NCBI GenBank assembly: GCA_947461185.1
Contig: CANHJY010000049.1
Span: forward strand, 1-10,123
Direction of reading: 5' to 3'
Length of the DNA: 10,123 bases
Source of the DNA: Flavobacteriales bacterium
GTDB taxonomy: Bacteria > Bacteroidota > Bacteroidia > Flavobacteriales_D > Crocinitomicaceae
Positions 1 through 6,162 of the stretch are shown here, one piece after another. The notes beneath the pieces were generated by a model. The model was not told the origin of the DNA. It did no database searches and was given only the letters and a program-made list of their open reading frames with translations. Both the position numbers and the translations under genes were made by a program. Each line of letters opens with the position of its first letter. Positions within the stretch are counted from its first letter, which is position 1.

Positions 1-1
1 G

Positions 2-631
2 CATCATGCTAAAGTTCGCAATTTCACCAATTTTGGTGTTTTTGTAGAGCTTGAAGAAGGTGTTGATGGATTGATTCACATTTCAGATCTATCTTGGCAA
101 AAGAAAATCAAACACCCATCTGAATTCTGCAAAGTTGGTGATGATATGGAAGTTGTTGTTTTAGAAATTGACAGAGACAATAGAAGAATTTCTTTAGGTC
201 ATAAACAATTGGAAGAAAATCCTTGGGATGTTTTTGAAAATGTTTTCACTGAAGGTTCTCTTCATACGGGTACTATCATTGAGAACAAAGACAAATCCGG
301 TATCGTTGCATTACCATACGGTGTTGAAGGTATTTGTCCTTCTAAACATTTGAAGAAAGAGGATGGCTCAAACGCACAAGTTGAAGAAACTTTAGAATTT
401 AAAGTAATTGAATTCAACAAAGAAGCGAAGAAAATTGTTGTTTCTCATACTCGTACTTTTGAAGAAGGTGAAGACCGTCAATCTGCATCCGGAAAATCTT
501 CCGCGAAGAAATCTGGTGGTTCATCAACTTCTCAAGCTGTGAAGGCTATTAACCAAAATACTGAAAAATCTACATTAGGTGATTTGGATGCTTTAGCAGA
601 ATTGAAAGAAAAAATGGATAAAGAGAAATAA
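2..631 (+). CDS. rpsA: 30S ribosomal protein S1, C-terminal part (5' end outside window)
   Basis: This is the 3' end of the gene for ribosomal protein S1, which binds mRNA on the 30S subunit and helps initiation on leaders lacking strong Shine-Dalgarno sites. The frame is open from base 2, so the gene enters from the left; an internal TTG at 71 is not the start. The 209 visible residues hold the end of one S1 (OB-fold) repeat with the hallmark run NFGVFVEL and then GLIHISDLSW. A second, more diverged repeat follows, from about GSLHTGTI through GVEGICPSKHL to KKIVVSH. The tail is low-complexity and rich in Ser, Lys and Gly, ending with STLGDLDALAELKEKM, a C-terminal form I associate with Bacteroidota S1 proteins. 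It is followed directly by a strong terminator, so rpsA appears to end its transcript. The family and the truncation are both clear. Confidence 0.95.
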   Translation, partial: HHAKVRNFTNFGVFVELEEGVDGLIHISDLSWQKKIKHPSEFCKVGDDMEVVVLEIDRDNRRISLGHKQLEENPWDVFENVFTEGSLHTGTIIENKDKSGIVALPYGVEGICPSKHLKKEDGSNAQVEETLEFKVIEFNKEAKKIVVSHTRTFEEGEDRQSASGKSSAKKSGGSSTSQAVKAINQNTEKSTLGDLDALAELKEKMDKEK

Positions 632-650
632 TCTTTCATTTATATTTTAC

Positions 651-678
651 AAAGGGTTGTCGTTGGCAACCCTTTTTT
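651..678 (+). terminator. Rho-independent terminator of rpsA
   Basis: A perfect 9-bp stem, AAAGGGTTG (651-659) pairing with CAACCCTTT (667-675), encloses a 7-base loop. A T-run follows and overlaps the end of the stem, extending to 678. It starts 19 bases after the rpsA stop codon and is oriented to end that transcript. Confidence 0.9.
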
Positions 679-714
679 ATTTGTATTAATTTAAATTTCT
701 TTGTTTGACATTGT

Positions 715-729
715 TATACATGCTGTATA
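715..729. repeat. Short perfect inverted repeat, operator-like
   Basis: TATACA and TGTATA form 6-bp arms around a TGC centre. It lies just downstream of the rpsA terminator with no gene reading away from it nearby, so an operator role is unsupported. Palindromes of this kind arise easily by chance in sequence this AT-rich. Confidence 0.25.
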
Positions 730-1021
730 CTTGATTGATTGTATATCGACTTCAAATACATATGTTTTATAAAATTCTTGAAACTTTGATTGACCTCTAA
801 AAATTCTTGGTATTTCATTAATTCTTTATAGTAAAAATATTTTTCCACCATATAGATTAACGAAATTTTGAAATTTACTTTTTGGAATAGGCAATCATCA
901 AACTACATAAAATAGTATTATATATGAATCGTTTATATCTTATCGATTTTGATATAATAATTCAAAAATCTTTTTCCATAACGATAAATTTTATGTATCG
1001 CTATTTCAGGACTAGACAGCT

Positions 1022-1087
1022 GTTAAATAAAAAAAGCTCCCCGCCATGGCAGGGAGCTTTCTTCGATCATTTTTGCTTTTATTTAAC
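1022..1087. repeat. Outer inverted repeat enclosing the terminator hairpin
   Basis: GTTAAATAAAA at 1022-1032 is the exact reverse complement of TTTTATTTAAC at 1077-1087. The 11-bp arms surround the terminator stem asymmetrically, with 16 bases (1061-1076) between the inner hairpin and the right arm and none on the left. Together with the inner hairpin this could fold as a two-tier stem. The left arm is also the U-tract side of the terminator. Confidence 0.6.
1029..1060 (-). terminator. Rho-independent terminator of the thioredoxin-like gene
   Basis: Read on the minus strand, a 9-bp stem AAAGCTCCC/GGGAGCTTT (1052-1060 with 1033-1041) closes a 10-base loop containing the palindrome GCCATGGC. 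It is followed by seven T residues (complement of 1029-1035, the last three also in the stem). It lies 30 bases past the stop codon of the minus-strand thioredoxin-like gene. On the plus strand the T-tract is interrupted (TTTCTTCG), so termination in that direction should be weaker. Confidence 0.9.
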
Positions 1088-1090
1088 TTG

Positions 1091-1537
1091 TTAGTCAACA
1101 GAATTGGCTAGGTTTATCAGCTCCGACGCTGAATGATACCCTATTACCCTTTTAACTACTGTCCCTTCACCATTGATAATTAATAGTGTAGGATATGCCT
1201 TTATTTTATAATCTTTAGCAAATTGCACTCCTTCAGTTTCTTCTTCGCAATCGATTTTAAGATTAATGAATTTTTCATTGAACAAGTTGGCTACTTCATC
1301 ATCTTTAAAAGATGTTGCAGCCATTTGTTTACAAGGACCGCACCATGTTGTGTATGCATCAACAAAAATTAGTTGATTGTTTTCAATTGCTTTTGTTTTT
1401 GCCTCTTCAAATGATATTCCTGAAAAATCAATTCCTTGCAATGCGGAATCAGAAAAATTTACATTAATATCGTTTGATTTAAATGCAAATGTTACAAACA
1501 AAAGACCTAAAGCTGCAGTAAAAACTATTCTCTTCAT
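1091..1537 (-). CDS. Exported thioredoxin-fold protein with WCGPC active site
   Basis: This is a probable periplasmic or membrane-tethered thiol-disulfide oxidoreductase of 148 residues. The chosen start at 1537 gives MKRIVFTAALGLLFVTFAF, a typical signal sequence with a positive N-end and hydrophobic core. A longer frame to 1615 would only put 26 Lys/Ile-rich residues in front of it. The thioredoxin domain spans about residues 40-145. It has the redox motif Trp-Cys-Gly-Pro-Cys (Cys66 and Cys69), preceded by the beta strand LIFVDAY, and the cis-proline loop AYPTLLI (Pro116). An extra Cys at about 97 lies in KIDCEEE. The pattern resembles the thioredoxin_7/DsbD-C-like families common in Bacteroidota. 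The electron donor and substrate cannot be told from the sequence. It is transcribed divergently from menE and has its own downstream terminator, so it is likely monocistronic. No lipobox cysteine is evident. Confidence 0.85.
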   Translation of the reverse strand: MKRIVFTAALGLLFVTFAFKSNDINVNFSDSALQGIDFSGISFEEAKTKAIENNQLIFVDAYTTWCGPCKQMAATSFKDDEVANLFNEKFINLKIDCEEETEGVQFAKDYKIKAYPTLLIINGEGTVVKRVIGYHSASELINLANSVD

Positions 1538-1576
1538 TTTAATTCGAATTTGTTCATTAATCTTTTTAGTTATAAC

Positions 1577-1607
1577 ATTGCACTTAAATAAACGCAAACT
1601 AATTTTA
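1577..1607 (+). promoter_or_regulatory. Weak candidate Bacteroidota-type promoter for menE
   Basis: In the 117-base divergent gap before menE, ATTG (1577-1580) and TAATTTTA (1600-1607) sit 19 bases apart. This resembles the Bacteroidota TTTG/TAnnTTTG pair, with one mismatch in each box. It would start transcription roughly 40 bases before the ATG. In sequence this AT-rich, chance matches are frequent. Confidence 0.2.
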
Positions 1608-1654
1608 AATAACATTTTCCAGCAATTACAAAAACTATTCCAAAAAAATAAAAA

Positions 1655-2668
1655 ATGAAGCTCATAGAATTATTTAACACAAATATTCTGAACGAAGAAG
1701 TAAATTCTTTCTTTAATGAGTGGTATAGTGATTCCTCATGGATTTCGTTGATGACATCTGGTTCGACTGGAACACCCAAAAAAATCGAGGTAAAGAAATC
1801 AAAAATGATTATTTCAGCAAAAAAAACAAATATTCATTTTGGAATTTCTGAAAATTCAAATGTCTTACTTTGCTTATCACCACAAACTATTGGGGGTAAG
1901 ATGATGATTGTAAGATCGATTGTTGGGAATTTTAATTTAAATATTGGTCAATTGAATGCGAATCCATTACAAGAAATTGATCAGAAAATAGATTTTTGCG
2001 CAATGGTTCCGATGCAACTTATAAATTCATTGAATTACAATTCAGAAAAACTAAGTAAAATCGGCAAAATAATTATAGGTGGCGCTCCTTTACCTATTGA
2101 AATTGAAAATAAAATGTCAAAAATAAATATTAATGTTTTTCATACTTTTGGTATGACAGAAACGCTTTCACATTTTGCTATTAGACAAATAGGAGTTGAT
2201 AGAAAAAATGTGTACAACGCCATGGATGGAATAAAGTTTTCACTGAGTGAGAATAAATTAATTGTAGACTATCCTGAAATTTTAGATCAGCCAATAGTGA
2301 CTAATGAAATAGTAAATTTGATTAATGATGAACAGTTTGAATGGATTGGAAGAAGTGATTTTGCGATTAATAGTGGTGGAATAAAAATATTTCCAGAAGT
2401 TATTGAATCTAAAATAAATTCAATTATTCAAACTCCGTTTTTTGTAACTAGCAAAAGCGATAAATATCTTGGTGAAAGATTAATTCTGGTAATCGAGAAT
2501 TCTGAATTAATTCAATTAAAAAAAATAGATTTTTTAAATATTTTGAACAACTACGAAATTCCTAAAGAAGTCTTTGCACTCCCTGAATTCGTGAGAACTG
2601 AATCAGGCAAAATAAATCGATTGGAAACCATTAATCTGATAAGTGATGTCGGTATCAAGATATTATAA
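1655..2668 (+). CDS. menE: o-succinylbenzoate-CoA ligase (MenE-like adenylate-forming enzyme)
   Basis: An AMP-forming acyl-CoA synthetase of 337 residues, most likely activating o-succinylbenzoate with ATP and CoA in menaquinone synthesis (cytosolic). The motifs of the ANL superfamily occur in order: phosphate-binding TSGSTGTPKK (34-43), SPQTIGGKMM (75-84), GGAPLP (142-147), FGMTET (165-170), the ribose and hinge region IGRSD...NSGGIKI (231-245), and the C-terminal catalytic lysine in ESGKINR (Lys319). At 337 residues it is shorter than proteobacterial or Bacillus MenE (about 450-490), with the N-terminal portion before the P-loop cut to about 33 residues. This compact form is usual in Bacteroidota and does not indicate truncation, because all catalytic motifs are present. 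Substrate assignment rests on family resemblance; no other men gene is in the window. The start ATG at 1655 follows an A-rich tract without a Shine-Dalgarno site. The gene overlaps the next one by 23 bases. Confidence 0.8.
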   Translation: MKLIELFNTNILNEEVNSFFNEWYSDSSWISLMTSGSTGTPKKIEVKKSKMIISAKKTNIHFGISENSNVLLCLSPQTIGGKMMIVRSIVGNFNLNIGQLNANPLQEIDQKIDFCAMVPMQLINSLNYNSEKLSKIGKIIIGGAPLPIEIENKMSKININVFHTFGMTETLSHFAIRQIGVDRKNVYNAMDGIKFSLSENKLIVDYPEILDQPIVTNEIVNLINDEQFEWIGRSDFAINSGGIKIFPEVIESKINSIIQTPFFVTSKSDKYLGERLILVIENSELIQLKKIDFLNILNNYEIPKEVFALPEFVRTESGKINRLETINLISDVGIKIL

Positions 2669-3482
2669 AATTCTTGGACTTGAAATTGGTGCTGACCATA
2701 ACACTATCAGAAAGCGATACAGAAAACTAGTATTATTATATCATCCAGATAAAAACCCATCTTTAGAAGCACAAAAGAAATTTATTGAAATAGCTGAGGC
2801 TTATGAAATATTAACTGGCAAAAAGGATCCTCCAAAAGAAATTCGTAGTAAAAATAGATCAAGTAATACCAACGAGGAACGAATAAAAGAAGCAAAAAAG
2901 CGCTATTATGATCAAATAAGAAAAGAACAAATTGAACAAGAAAGATATTTCCAATCTTTATTTCAAGGAAAAAAGTGGCTAATTATTAAAGTTTCTTCTA
3001 TTACAGGGATTTTATTGAGCTTTTTGATAACTCTGGACATGTTCTTACCACAGCATCAAAAAAATATAGAAATTTCACATTATGCTGAAAATGTTTCTTC
3101 ATTTAATGATTGGGACTATTTATCTGTTTTAAAAACAAAAAATGGCTCCAAATATTGGGTTTCATCCTTTAACTTAGAATACTTGAAGAATAACGATCAA
3201 CTAATCCTATGTGAATCATGGTTATTTCATGAACCCATTAAAATAATTTGTGCTGGTCCATACAACGATTACATTTTTCCAGTAAAATTAACGTTCTATG
3301 CTTTTGGTCCCTTGTTAATAATTATTTTTCTTCTGCCAGCGTTAGCTTTTTTTTATAGACGGAAAAAGAGTTTTTATACTTTAATTTATTATTTGAGCTT
3401 GTTGATTTCACCTTTTTTAATGCTGATATTTATTTTCTCAAATTATCATTGGTTTCATCTCATAGGACTAGGATTTATATAA
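2646..3482 (+). CDS. Membrane-anchored J-domain (DnaJ-like) protein
   Basis: A 278-residue protein with an N-terminal J domain (about residues 4-58), including the HPD tripeptide at 33-35 that stimulates Hsp70 (DnaK) ATPase. It lacks the Gly/Phe region, zinc-finger cysteines and substrate-binding domains of DnaJ itself, so it is a J-only (class C) protein. A charged, probably helical Lys/Glu/Arg linker (about 64-110) follows. Next come a hydrophobic segment at about 112-134, an extracytoplasmic-looking loop of about 80 residues, and two more hydrophobic segments at about 215-237 and 243-265. I infer that the J domain faces the cytoplasm and recruits DnaK to the membrane; the client is unknown. 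ATG at 2646 is preferred over the GTG one codon earlier. The start lies inside the end of menE (23-base overlap), implying translational coupling and one transcript. The C-terminal half shows no family I recognise. Confidence 0.8.
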   Translation: MSVSRYYKILGLEIGADHNTIRKRYRKLVLLYHPDKNPSLEAQKKFIEIAEAYEILTGKKDPPKEIRSKNRSSNTNEERIKEAKKRYYDQIRKEQIEQERYFQSLFQGKKWLIIKVSSITGILLSFLITLDMFLPQHQKNIEISHYAENVSSFNDWDYLSVLKTKNGSKYWVSSFNLEYLKNNDQLILCESWLFHEPIKIICAGPYNDYIFPVKLTFYAFGPLLIIIFLLPALAFFYRRKKSFYTLIYYLSLLISPFLMLIFIFSNYHWFHLIGLGFI

Positions 3483-3935
3483 CTACCTTTTCATTGCCCG
3501 GTCCATTTCTCTTTTATCATCCTTCTCTTTTAAATCTTGACGTTTATCATGCAATTTTTTACCCTGGGCAAGTGCTATTTCAATTTTAACCCATCCTTTA
3601 TCAGAAAGAAATAATTTAAGCGGAATTAAAGTGTTTCCTTTATCTAGAAGAAATTTTGAAATCTTCTGAATCTCCTTTTTATTTAAAAGCAATTTTCGAT
3701 CTGACCTCGGCTTGTGATGGTAAAATGATGCATTTTCATATTCAGAAATATGCATATTTCTAATAAACACTTCACCTGACTGGCAAATGCAATAAGCTTC
3801 TAAAATACTAGCTTTACCCAACCTAATACTTTTTATTTCAGTCCCTTTTAACTGTATTCCTGCAGTGAAAGCATCCAAAAGATGGTATTCAAACTTTGCT
3901 CGTTTGTTTTTAATATTCAACTCTTTAATAGCCAT
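3483..3935 (-). CDS. smpB: SsrA-binding protein SmpB
   Basis: SmpB binds tmRNA (SsrA) and delivers it to stalled ribosomes for trans-translation, which tags the unfinished peptide and frees the ribosome. The 150-residue length fits the family. The N-terminal signature runs from NKRAKFEY (10-17) through GIQLKGTEIKSIR (26-38), then the core ILEAYC and the segment ALAQGKKLHDKR. The Lys/Arg/Asp-rich C-terminal tail (about 127-150), which enters the mRNA channel, is complete. The start ATG at 3935 yields the family-typical N-terminus MAIKELNIKNKRA. Its stop codon abuts that of the J-domain gene coming from the left, with no spacer. It diverges from recR across 114 bases. The ssrA RNA gene itself is not in the window. 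Confidence 0.97.
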   Translation of the reverse strand: MAIKELNIKNKRAKFEYHLLDAFTAGIQLKGTEIKSIRLGKASILEAYCICQSGEVFIRNMHISEYENASFYHHKPRSDRKLLLNKKEIQKISKFLLDKGNTLIPLKLFLSDKGWVKIEIALAQGKKLHDKRQDLKEKDDKREMDRAMKR

Positions 3936-4012
3936 CAGGATCTGTGAGAATTCAAATTTACAATTAAATGAAGGAAATCCTCGTCATTATGTTTAAAAGA
4001 ATAACGCTTGAA

Positions 4013-4045
4013 TTGCAATATTCGCAAAACGATTAAGTAATTTTG
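4013..4045 (+). promoter_or_regulatory. Candidate Bacteroidota promoter just before recR
   Basis: TAATTTTG at 4038-4045 matches the Bacteroidota -7 box TAnnTTTG exactly. TTG at 4013-4015, 22 bases upstream, could serve as the -33 element. The box ends four bases before the recR ATG, which would give a leaderless or nearly leaderless mRNA, so a chance match is a real alternative. Confidence 0.25.
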
Positions 4046-4049
4046 AAAG

Positions 4050-4661
4050 ATGACATTACCTTCAAAATATTTAGAAAGGGCTGTTGAAGAACTCTCCTCC
4101 TTACCGGGAATTGGTAAGCGAACTGCCTTGCGCTTGGCTTTGCATTTATTAAAAAGAAATGAAGTTGAAATTAATTCATTTACAAAATCGATTAATGATT
4201 TGAAGGCATTTCTAAAGAATTGTAAAATTTGTGGTAATGTTTCTGATACGGATATTTGTTCAATTTGTAGTAATCCAAATAGAGACCTGAGTATAATTTG
4301 TATCGTTGAAGATGTAAGGGATGTTTTGGCAATAGAGGCGACGGGCACCTTTAAAGGAGGTTATCACGTTTTAGGTGGTTTGATTTCACCAATGGAGGGT
4401 ATTGGCCCCGGAGATTTGAATATTTTAAGTATACTTGACCGGGTTGAAAGTAGCAACATTAATGAGATTATTTTTGCATTAAGCCCAACGATGGAGGGTG
4501 ATACAACAAATTATTATTTATACAAGAAACTGAGCAGTAAAGAAATTTTAATTACTTGTTTGTCAAGGGGTGTTTCAGTGGGTACAGAATTACAATATGC
4601 AGATGAAAACTCCTTAGGTAAATCTCTGGTTTTTAGACAGCCTTTTCAAACAATCAATTAA
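4050..4661 (+). CDS. recR: Recombination mediator protein RecR
   Basis: RecR works with RecO (and RecF) to load RecA onto gapped single-stranded DNA during recombinational repair. All family elements are present in the expected order over 203 residues, the usual length. There is a helix-hairpin-helix with SSLPGIGKRTALRLALH (16-32) and a C4 zinc finger with Cys58, Cys61, Cys70 and Cys73. A Toprim domain has the acidic IVEDVRD (85-91) and the GGYHVLGG turn (103-110), followed by PTMEGD and the closing RGVSVGTELQYAD. The start ATG at 4050 gives the canonical N-terminus (MTLPSKYLERAVEELSSLPG). recR is often next to dnaX or ybaB in other phyla, but neither is seen here. It is divergent from smpB, and its TAA overlaps the stop codon of the opposing Rossmann-fold gene. 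Confidence 0.97.
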   Translation: MTLPSKYLERAVEELSSLPGIGKRTALRLALHLLKRNEVEINSFTKSINDLKAFLKNCKICGNVSDTDICSICSNPNRDLSIICIVEDVRDVLAIEATGTFKGGYHVLGGLISPMEGIGPGDLNILSILDRVESSNINEIIFALSPTMEGDTTNYYLYKKLSSKEILITCLSRGVSVGTELQYADENSLGKSLVFRQPFQTIN

Positions 4662-5347
4662 TACTCTTCTATTTTATATTTCCATTCATTGTCTGTATAA
4701 ATTTTGGCTAATCGGCTTATTTTATTAGACGAAACACTATGATTTCCATCTTTAAATTCAAATACACTTTGAATCATGCTTTTGGCAAGTTCATTAGCTC
4801 CAACAGGTTTATATTTGTCAATCAATCCCGTTTTTGCAATAGCATTGCCGATCTTCACAGAAATTTCTTCGCCTCTTCTTTTTTCAATTCTAGGTCCTTC
4901 AAGAACGGAAGGTTTAATTATTATAAGTTGTTCAAACCCTATTTCTTTTGCTCTATCTTCCAGATTTGCTTTCATTCTTGAATAGAAAAAAGGGGAATAT
5001 TTTGACCCACCTAATGCGGATATTAAAACACATTTCTTCACACCTTTTTCTTTAGCCAATTTCATTATCTTGTAGGGTATTACAACATCGATTTTGAATT
5101 GATTATGTTTTGAACCGGCCTTCTTAATTGTTGTACCAAATGTGATAAACAAAACATCCGGATGGTTAACATAAGGCAAAGCATGAACATTAGATAAATC
5201 TAATACATGATTAGTTACCTTTATCGATCGTAAATCCAACTCCCTCCTACTTAATAGATCAATTTTTGAAAACCGATTATCCATAATTAAATGTTCTAAC
5301 AATTCATGTCCAACCAAACCAGTTGCACCAAGTATTAATGCATTCAT
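4658..5347 (-). CDS. NAD(P)-binding Rossmann-fold protein (atypical SDR, TIP30/HTATIP2-like)
   Basis: A 229-residue nucleotide-binding protein of the extended or atypical short-chain dehydrogenase class. The dinucleotide-binding loop GATGLVG (7-13) follows the first beta strand NALILG. The strand LLSRR and the segment VLFITFGTT (65-73) fit the cofactor-binding half. VLISALGGS carries a Ser at about 110, and YSRMK supplies a Tyr122/Lys126 YxxxK pair, so a catalytic Ser-Tyr-Lys set is plausible. IIIKPSVLEGPR is typical of the NmrA/HTATIP2-like group. The substrate is not identifiable; proteins of this type are often annotated only as oxidoreductases or NAD(P)H-binding proteins. It converges on recR with overlapping stop codons and diverges from the RRM gene over 110 bases. 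A weak promoter-like pair (TTTG at 5386-5389 and TATTTTTC at 5360-5367, minus strand, 18 bases apart) lies just upstream, but would leave only about six leader bases. Confidence 0.82.
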   Translation of the reverse strand: MNALILGATGLVGHELLEHLIMDNRFSKIDLLSRRELDLRSIKVTNHVLDLSNVHALPYVNHPDVLFITFGTTIKKAGSKHNQFKIDVVIPYKIMKLAKEKGVKKCVLISALGGSKYSPFFYSRMKANLEDRAKEIGFEQLIIIKPSVLEGPRIEKRRGEEISVKIGNAIAKTGLIDKYKPVGANELAKSMIQSVFEFKDGNHSVSSNKISRLAKIYTDNEWKYKIEEY

Positions 5348-5457
5348 TGTATTTTTTTAGAAAAATATACACGTTTTTACTGAAACAAAAAAAAAAGTTC
5401 TATTTTCGGGTATTATTAACACTTAAATTAATTGTCTACGCTTTTTTTATTTTTTTT

Positions 5458-6114
5458 ATGACTAGTATTTTTGTCGCCAAATTAGATTTTGGTGTTACCG
5501 GAGAACAATTAAAAACATTATTCTCAGATTACGGACCTGTAATTAAGGCAAATGTAGCAACTGACAAAGAAACAGGTAAATCAAGAGGTTTTGGTTTTGT
5601 TGAAATGGCCAACAGAGAAGATGCCCTCAAGGCTATTTCTTCTTTAGATGGTAAAATTATCAATGGTCGTCCATTAGCTGTTAAAGAAGCTGAGCAACGT
5701 AGCAGTGATAATCGACCAAAAAGCAATAATTTCTCTCGACCTGACTTCAGAAATAAACCTAATGAATCTTTTTCAAAACCGCCAAATGACTCAAAAAGTA
5801 AGGGCCTTGAAAAGGATTTAGATTTTATTCCAAGAGCACCAAAAGAAAATGGTGATTTTACCTCCGTTCCTGTTATCGCAATTGATAATTTAAAAAACGA
5901 ACCAAGAAAGAAAAAAGAAGACAAGAAGTCTACAAAAGATTGGGATGCTGATAGGGGGGCGAAAAAACCAAAAATGAATGCCTACAAAAAAAGTGGTAAA
6001 AGCAATAACTTTTTCAACGATGATGATGACGATTGGGATGAAGACCTTTTGAATTATAAAAAAGAGGATGAAGAAGTTGATTTCTATGAAGATGACGAAA
6101 ATGAAGATTTATAA
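5458..6114 (+). CDS. RRM-domain RNA-binding protein with long charged tail
   Basis: A 218-residue protein with one N-terminal RNA recognition motif (about residues 2-77). The two RNA-contacting signatures are clear: RNP2 IFVAKL (4-9) and RNP1 KSRGFGFVEM (41-50) with its aromatic residues. Small bacterial RRM proteins usually stop soon after the domain. Here about 140 further residues follow. First comes a Ser/Asn/Pro/Lys-rich, probably disordered linker, then a basic Lys/Arg segment (about 152-180), then a strongly acidic end with five consecutive Asp residues and many Glu. The ATG at 5458 is chosen because it starts exactly at the RRM. The same frame is open to 5323, but that extension is Phe-rich translation of T-tracts and overlaps the divergent gene. 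No Shine-Dalgarno site is seen; eight T residues precede the ATG. A general post-transcriptional role is inferred, and the target RNAs are unknown. A strong terminator follows. Confidence 0.88.
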   Translation: MTSIFVAKLDFGVTGEQLKTLFSDYGPVIKANVATDKETGKSRGFGFVEMANREDALKAISSLDGKIINGRPLAVKEAEQRSSDNRPKSNNFSRPDFRNKPNESFSKPPNDSKSKGLEKDLDFIPRAPKENGDFTSVPVIAIDNLKNEPRKKKEDKKSTKDWDADRGAKKPKMNAYKKSGKSNNFFNDDDDDWDEDLLNYKKEDEEVDFYEDDENEDL

Positions 6115-6121
6115 TAACATT

Positions 6122-6149
6122 GAACCCTGCGATGCAGGGTTCTTTTTTT
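6122..6149 (+). terminator. Rho-independent terminator of the RRM gene
   Basis: GAACCCTGC (6122-6130) and GCAGGGTTC (6134-6142) form a perfect 9-bp stem with a GAT loop, followed by seven T residues (6143-6149). It begins seven bases after the RRM stop codon and ends 13 bases before the next ATG. Confidence 0.93.
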
Positions 6150-6162
6150 AACGCCACCATTA

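Larger units (their letters stand above)
632..1090. other. 459-base intergenic region without a recognisable gene
   Basis: Apart from the two terminators at its ends, this very AT-rich stretch has stop codons scattered in all frames, and I see no protein or tRNA signature. It contains small AT-rich inverted repeats: TATACA/TGTATA at 715-729, TTATATC/GATATAA at 933-957 and CGATA/TATCG at 982-1000. Both flanking genes end towards it, so it is a tail-to-tail spacer and need not contain a promoter. It is much longer than the other convergent junctions in this window, which are 0, -4 and 58 bases. A small RNA or the decayed remains of a gene are possible but not shown by the sequence. Confidence 0.6.

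Noticed and set aside
705..731. TTGACA and TATACT resembling an E. coli sigma-70 promoter
   Set aside because: The spacing is only 15 bases, no gene follows in that direction, and Bacteroidota housekeeping promoters use TTTG/TAnnTTTG rather than these boxes.
933..1000. AT-rich inverted repeats as a possible small RNA or attachment site
   Set aside because: Arms are 5-7 bp of A/T-rich sequence, no T-run terminator or promoter frames them, and chance matches are expected at this composition.
1538..1615. 26-residue N-terminal extension of the thioredoxin-like protein
   Set aside because: The inner start gives a clean signal peptide (MKRIVFTAALGLL...), whereas the extension would bury it behind Lys/Ile-rich residues with no family support.
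1377..1779. Short open frames on both strands around the thioredoxin/menE divergent gap (plus 1377-1658, minus 1570-1779)
   Set aside because: Each overlaps a gene with clear domain motifs on the opposite strand and shows only low-complexity hydrophobic or Lys-rich sequence.
3935..4348. Minus-strand open frame of 137 codons overlapping recR
   Set aside because: It lies mostly antisense to the unmistakable recR coding sequence, has no recognisable domain, and occupies the recR promoter gap.
5323..5457. Upstream in-frame extension of the RRM protein giving a hydrophobic, membrane-anchor-like N-terminus
   Set aside because: The extension is mostly Phe/Leu/Lys from T- and A-homopolymers, overlaps the first bases of the divergent Rossmann-fold gene, and the ATG at 5458 starts exactly at the RRM as in the family.
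5387..5457. A10 tract and T7/T8 tracts as a possible phase-variable switch for the RRM gene
   Set aside because: The tracts lie outside the coding sequence and the region is generally AT-rich; nothing in the sequence shows a frame or spacing that would switch expression.
5529..5924. Minus-strand open frame of 131 codons antisense to the RRM gene
   Set aside because: It is Ser/Leu/Phe-rich and mirrors the Lys/Asp/Glu codons of the RRM linker; the sense frame has a clear domain and terminator.
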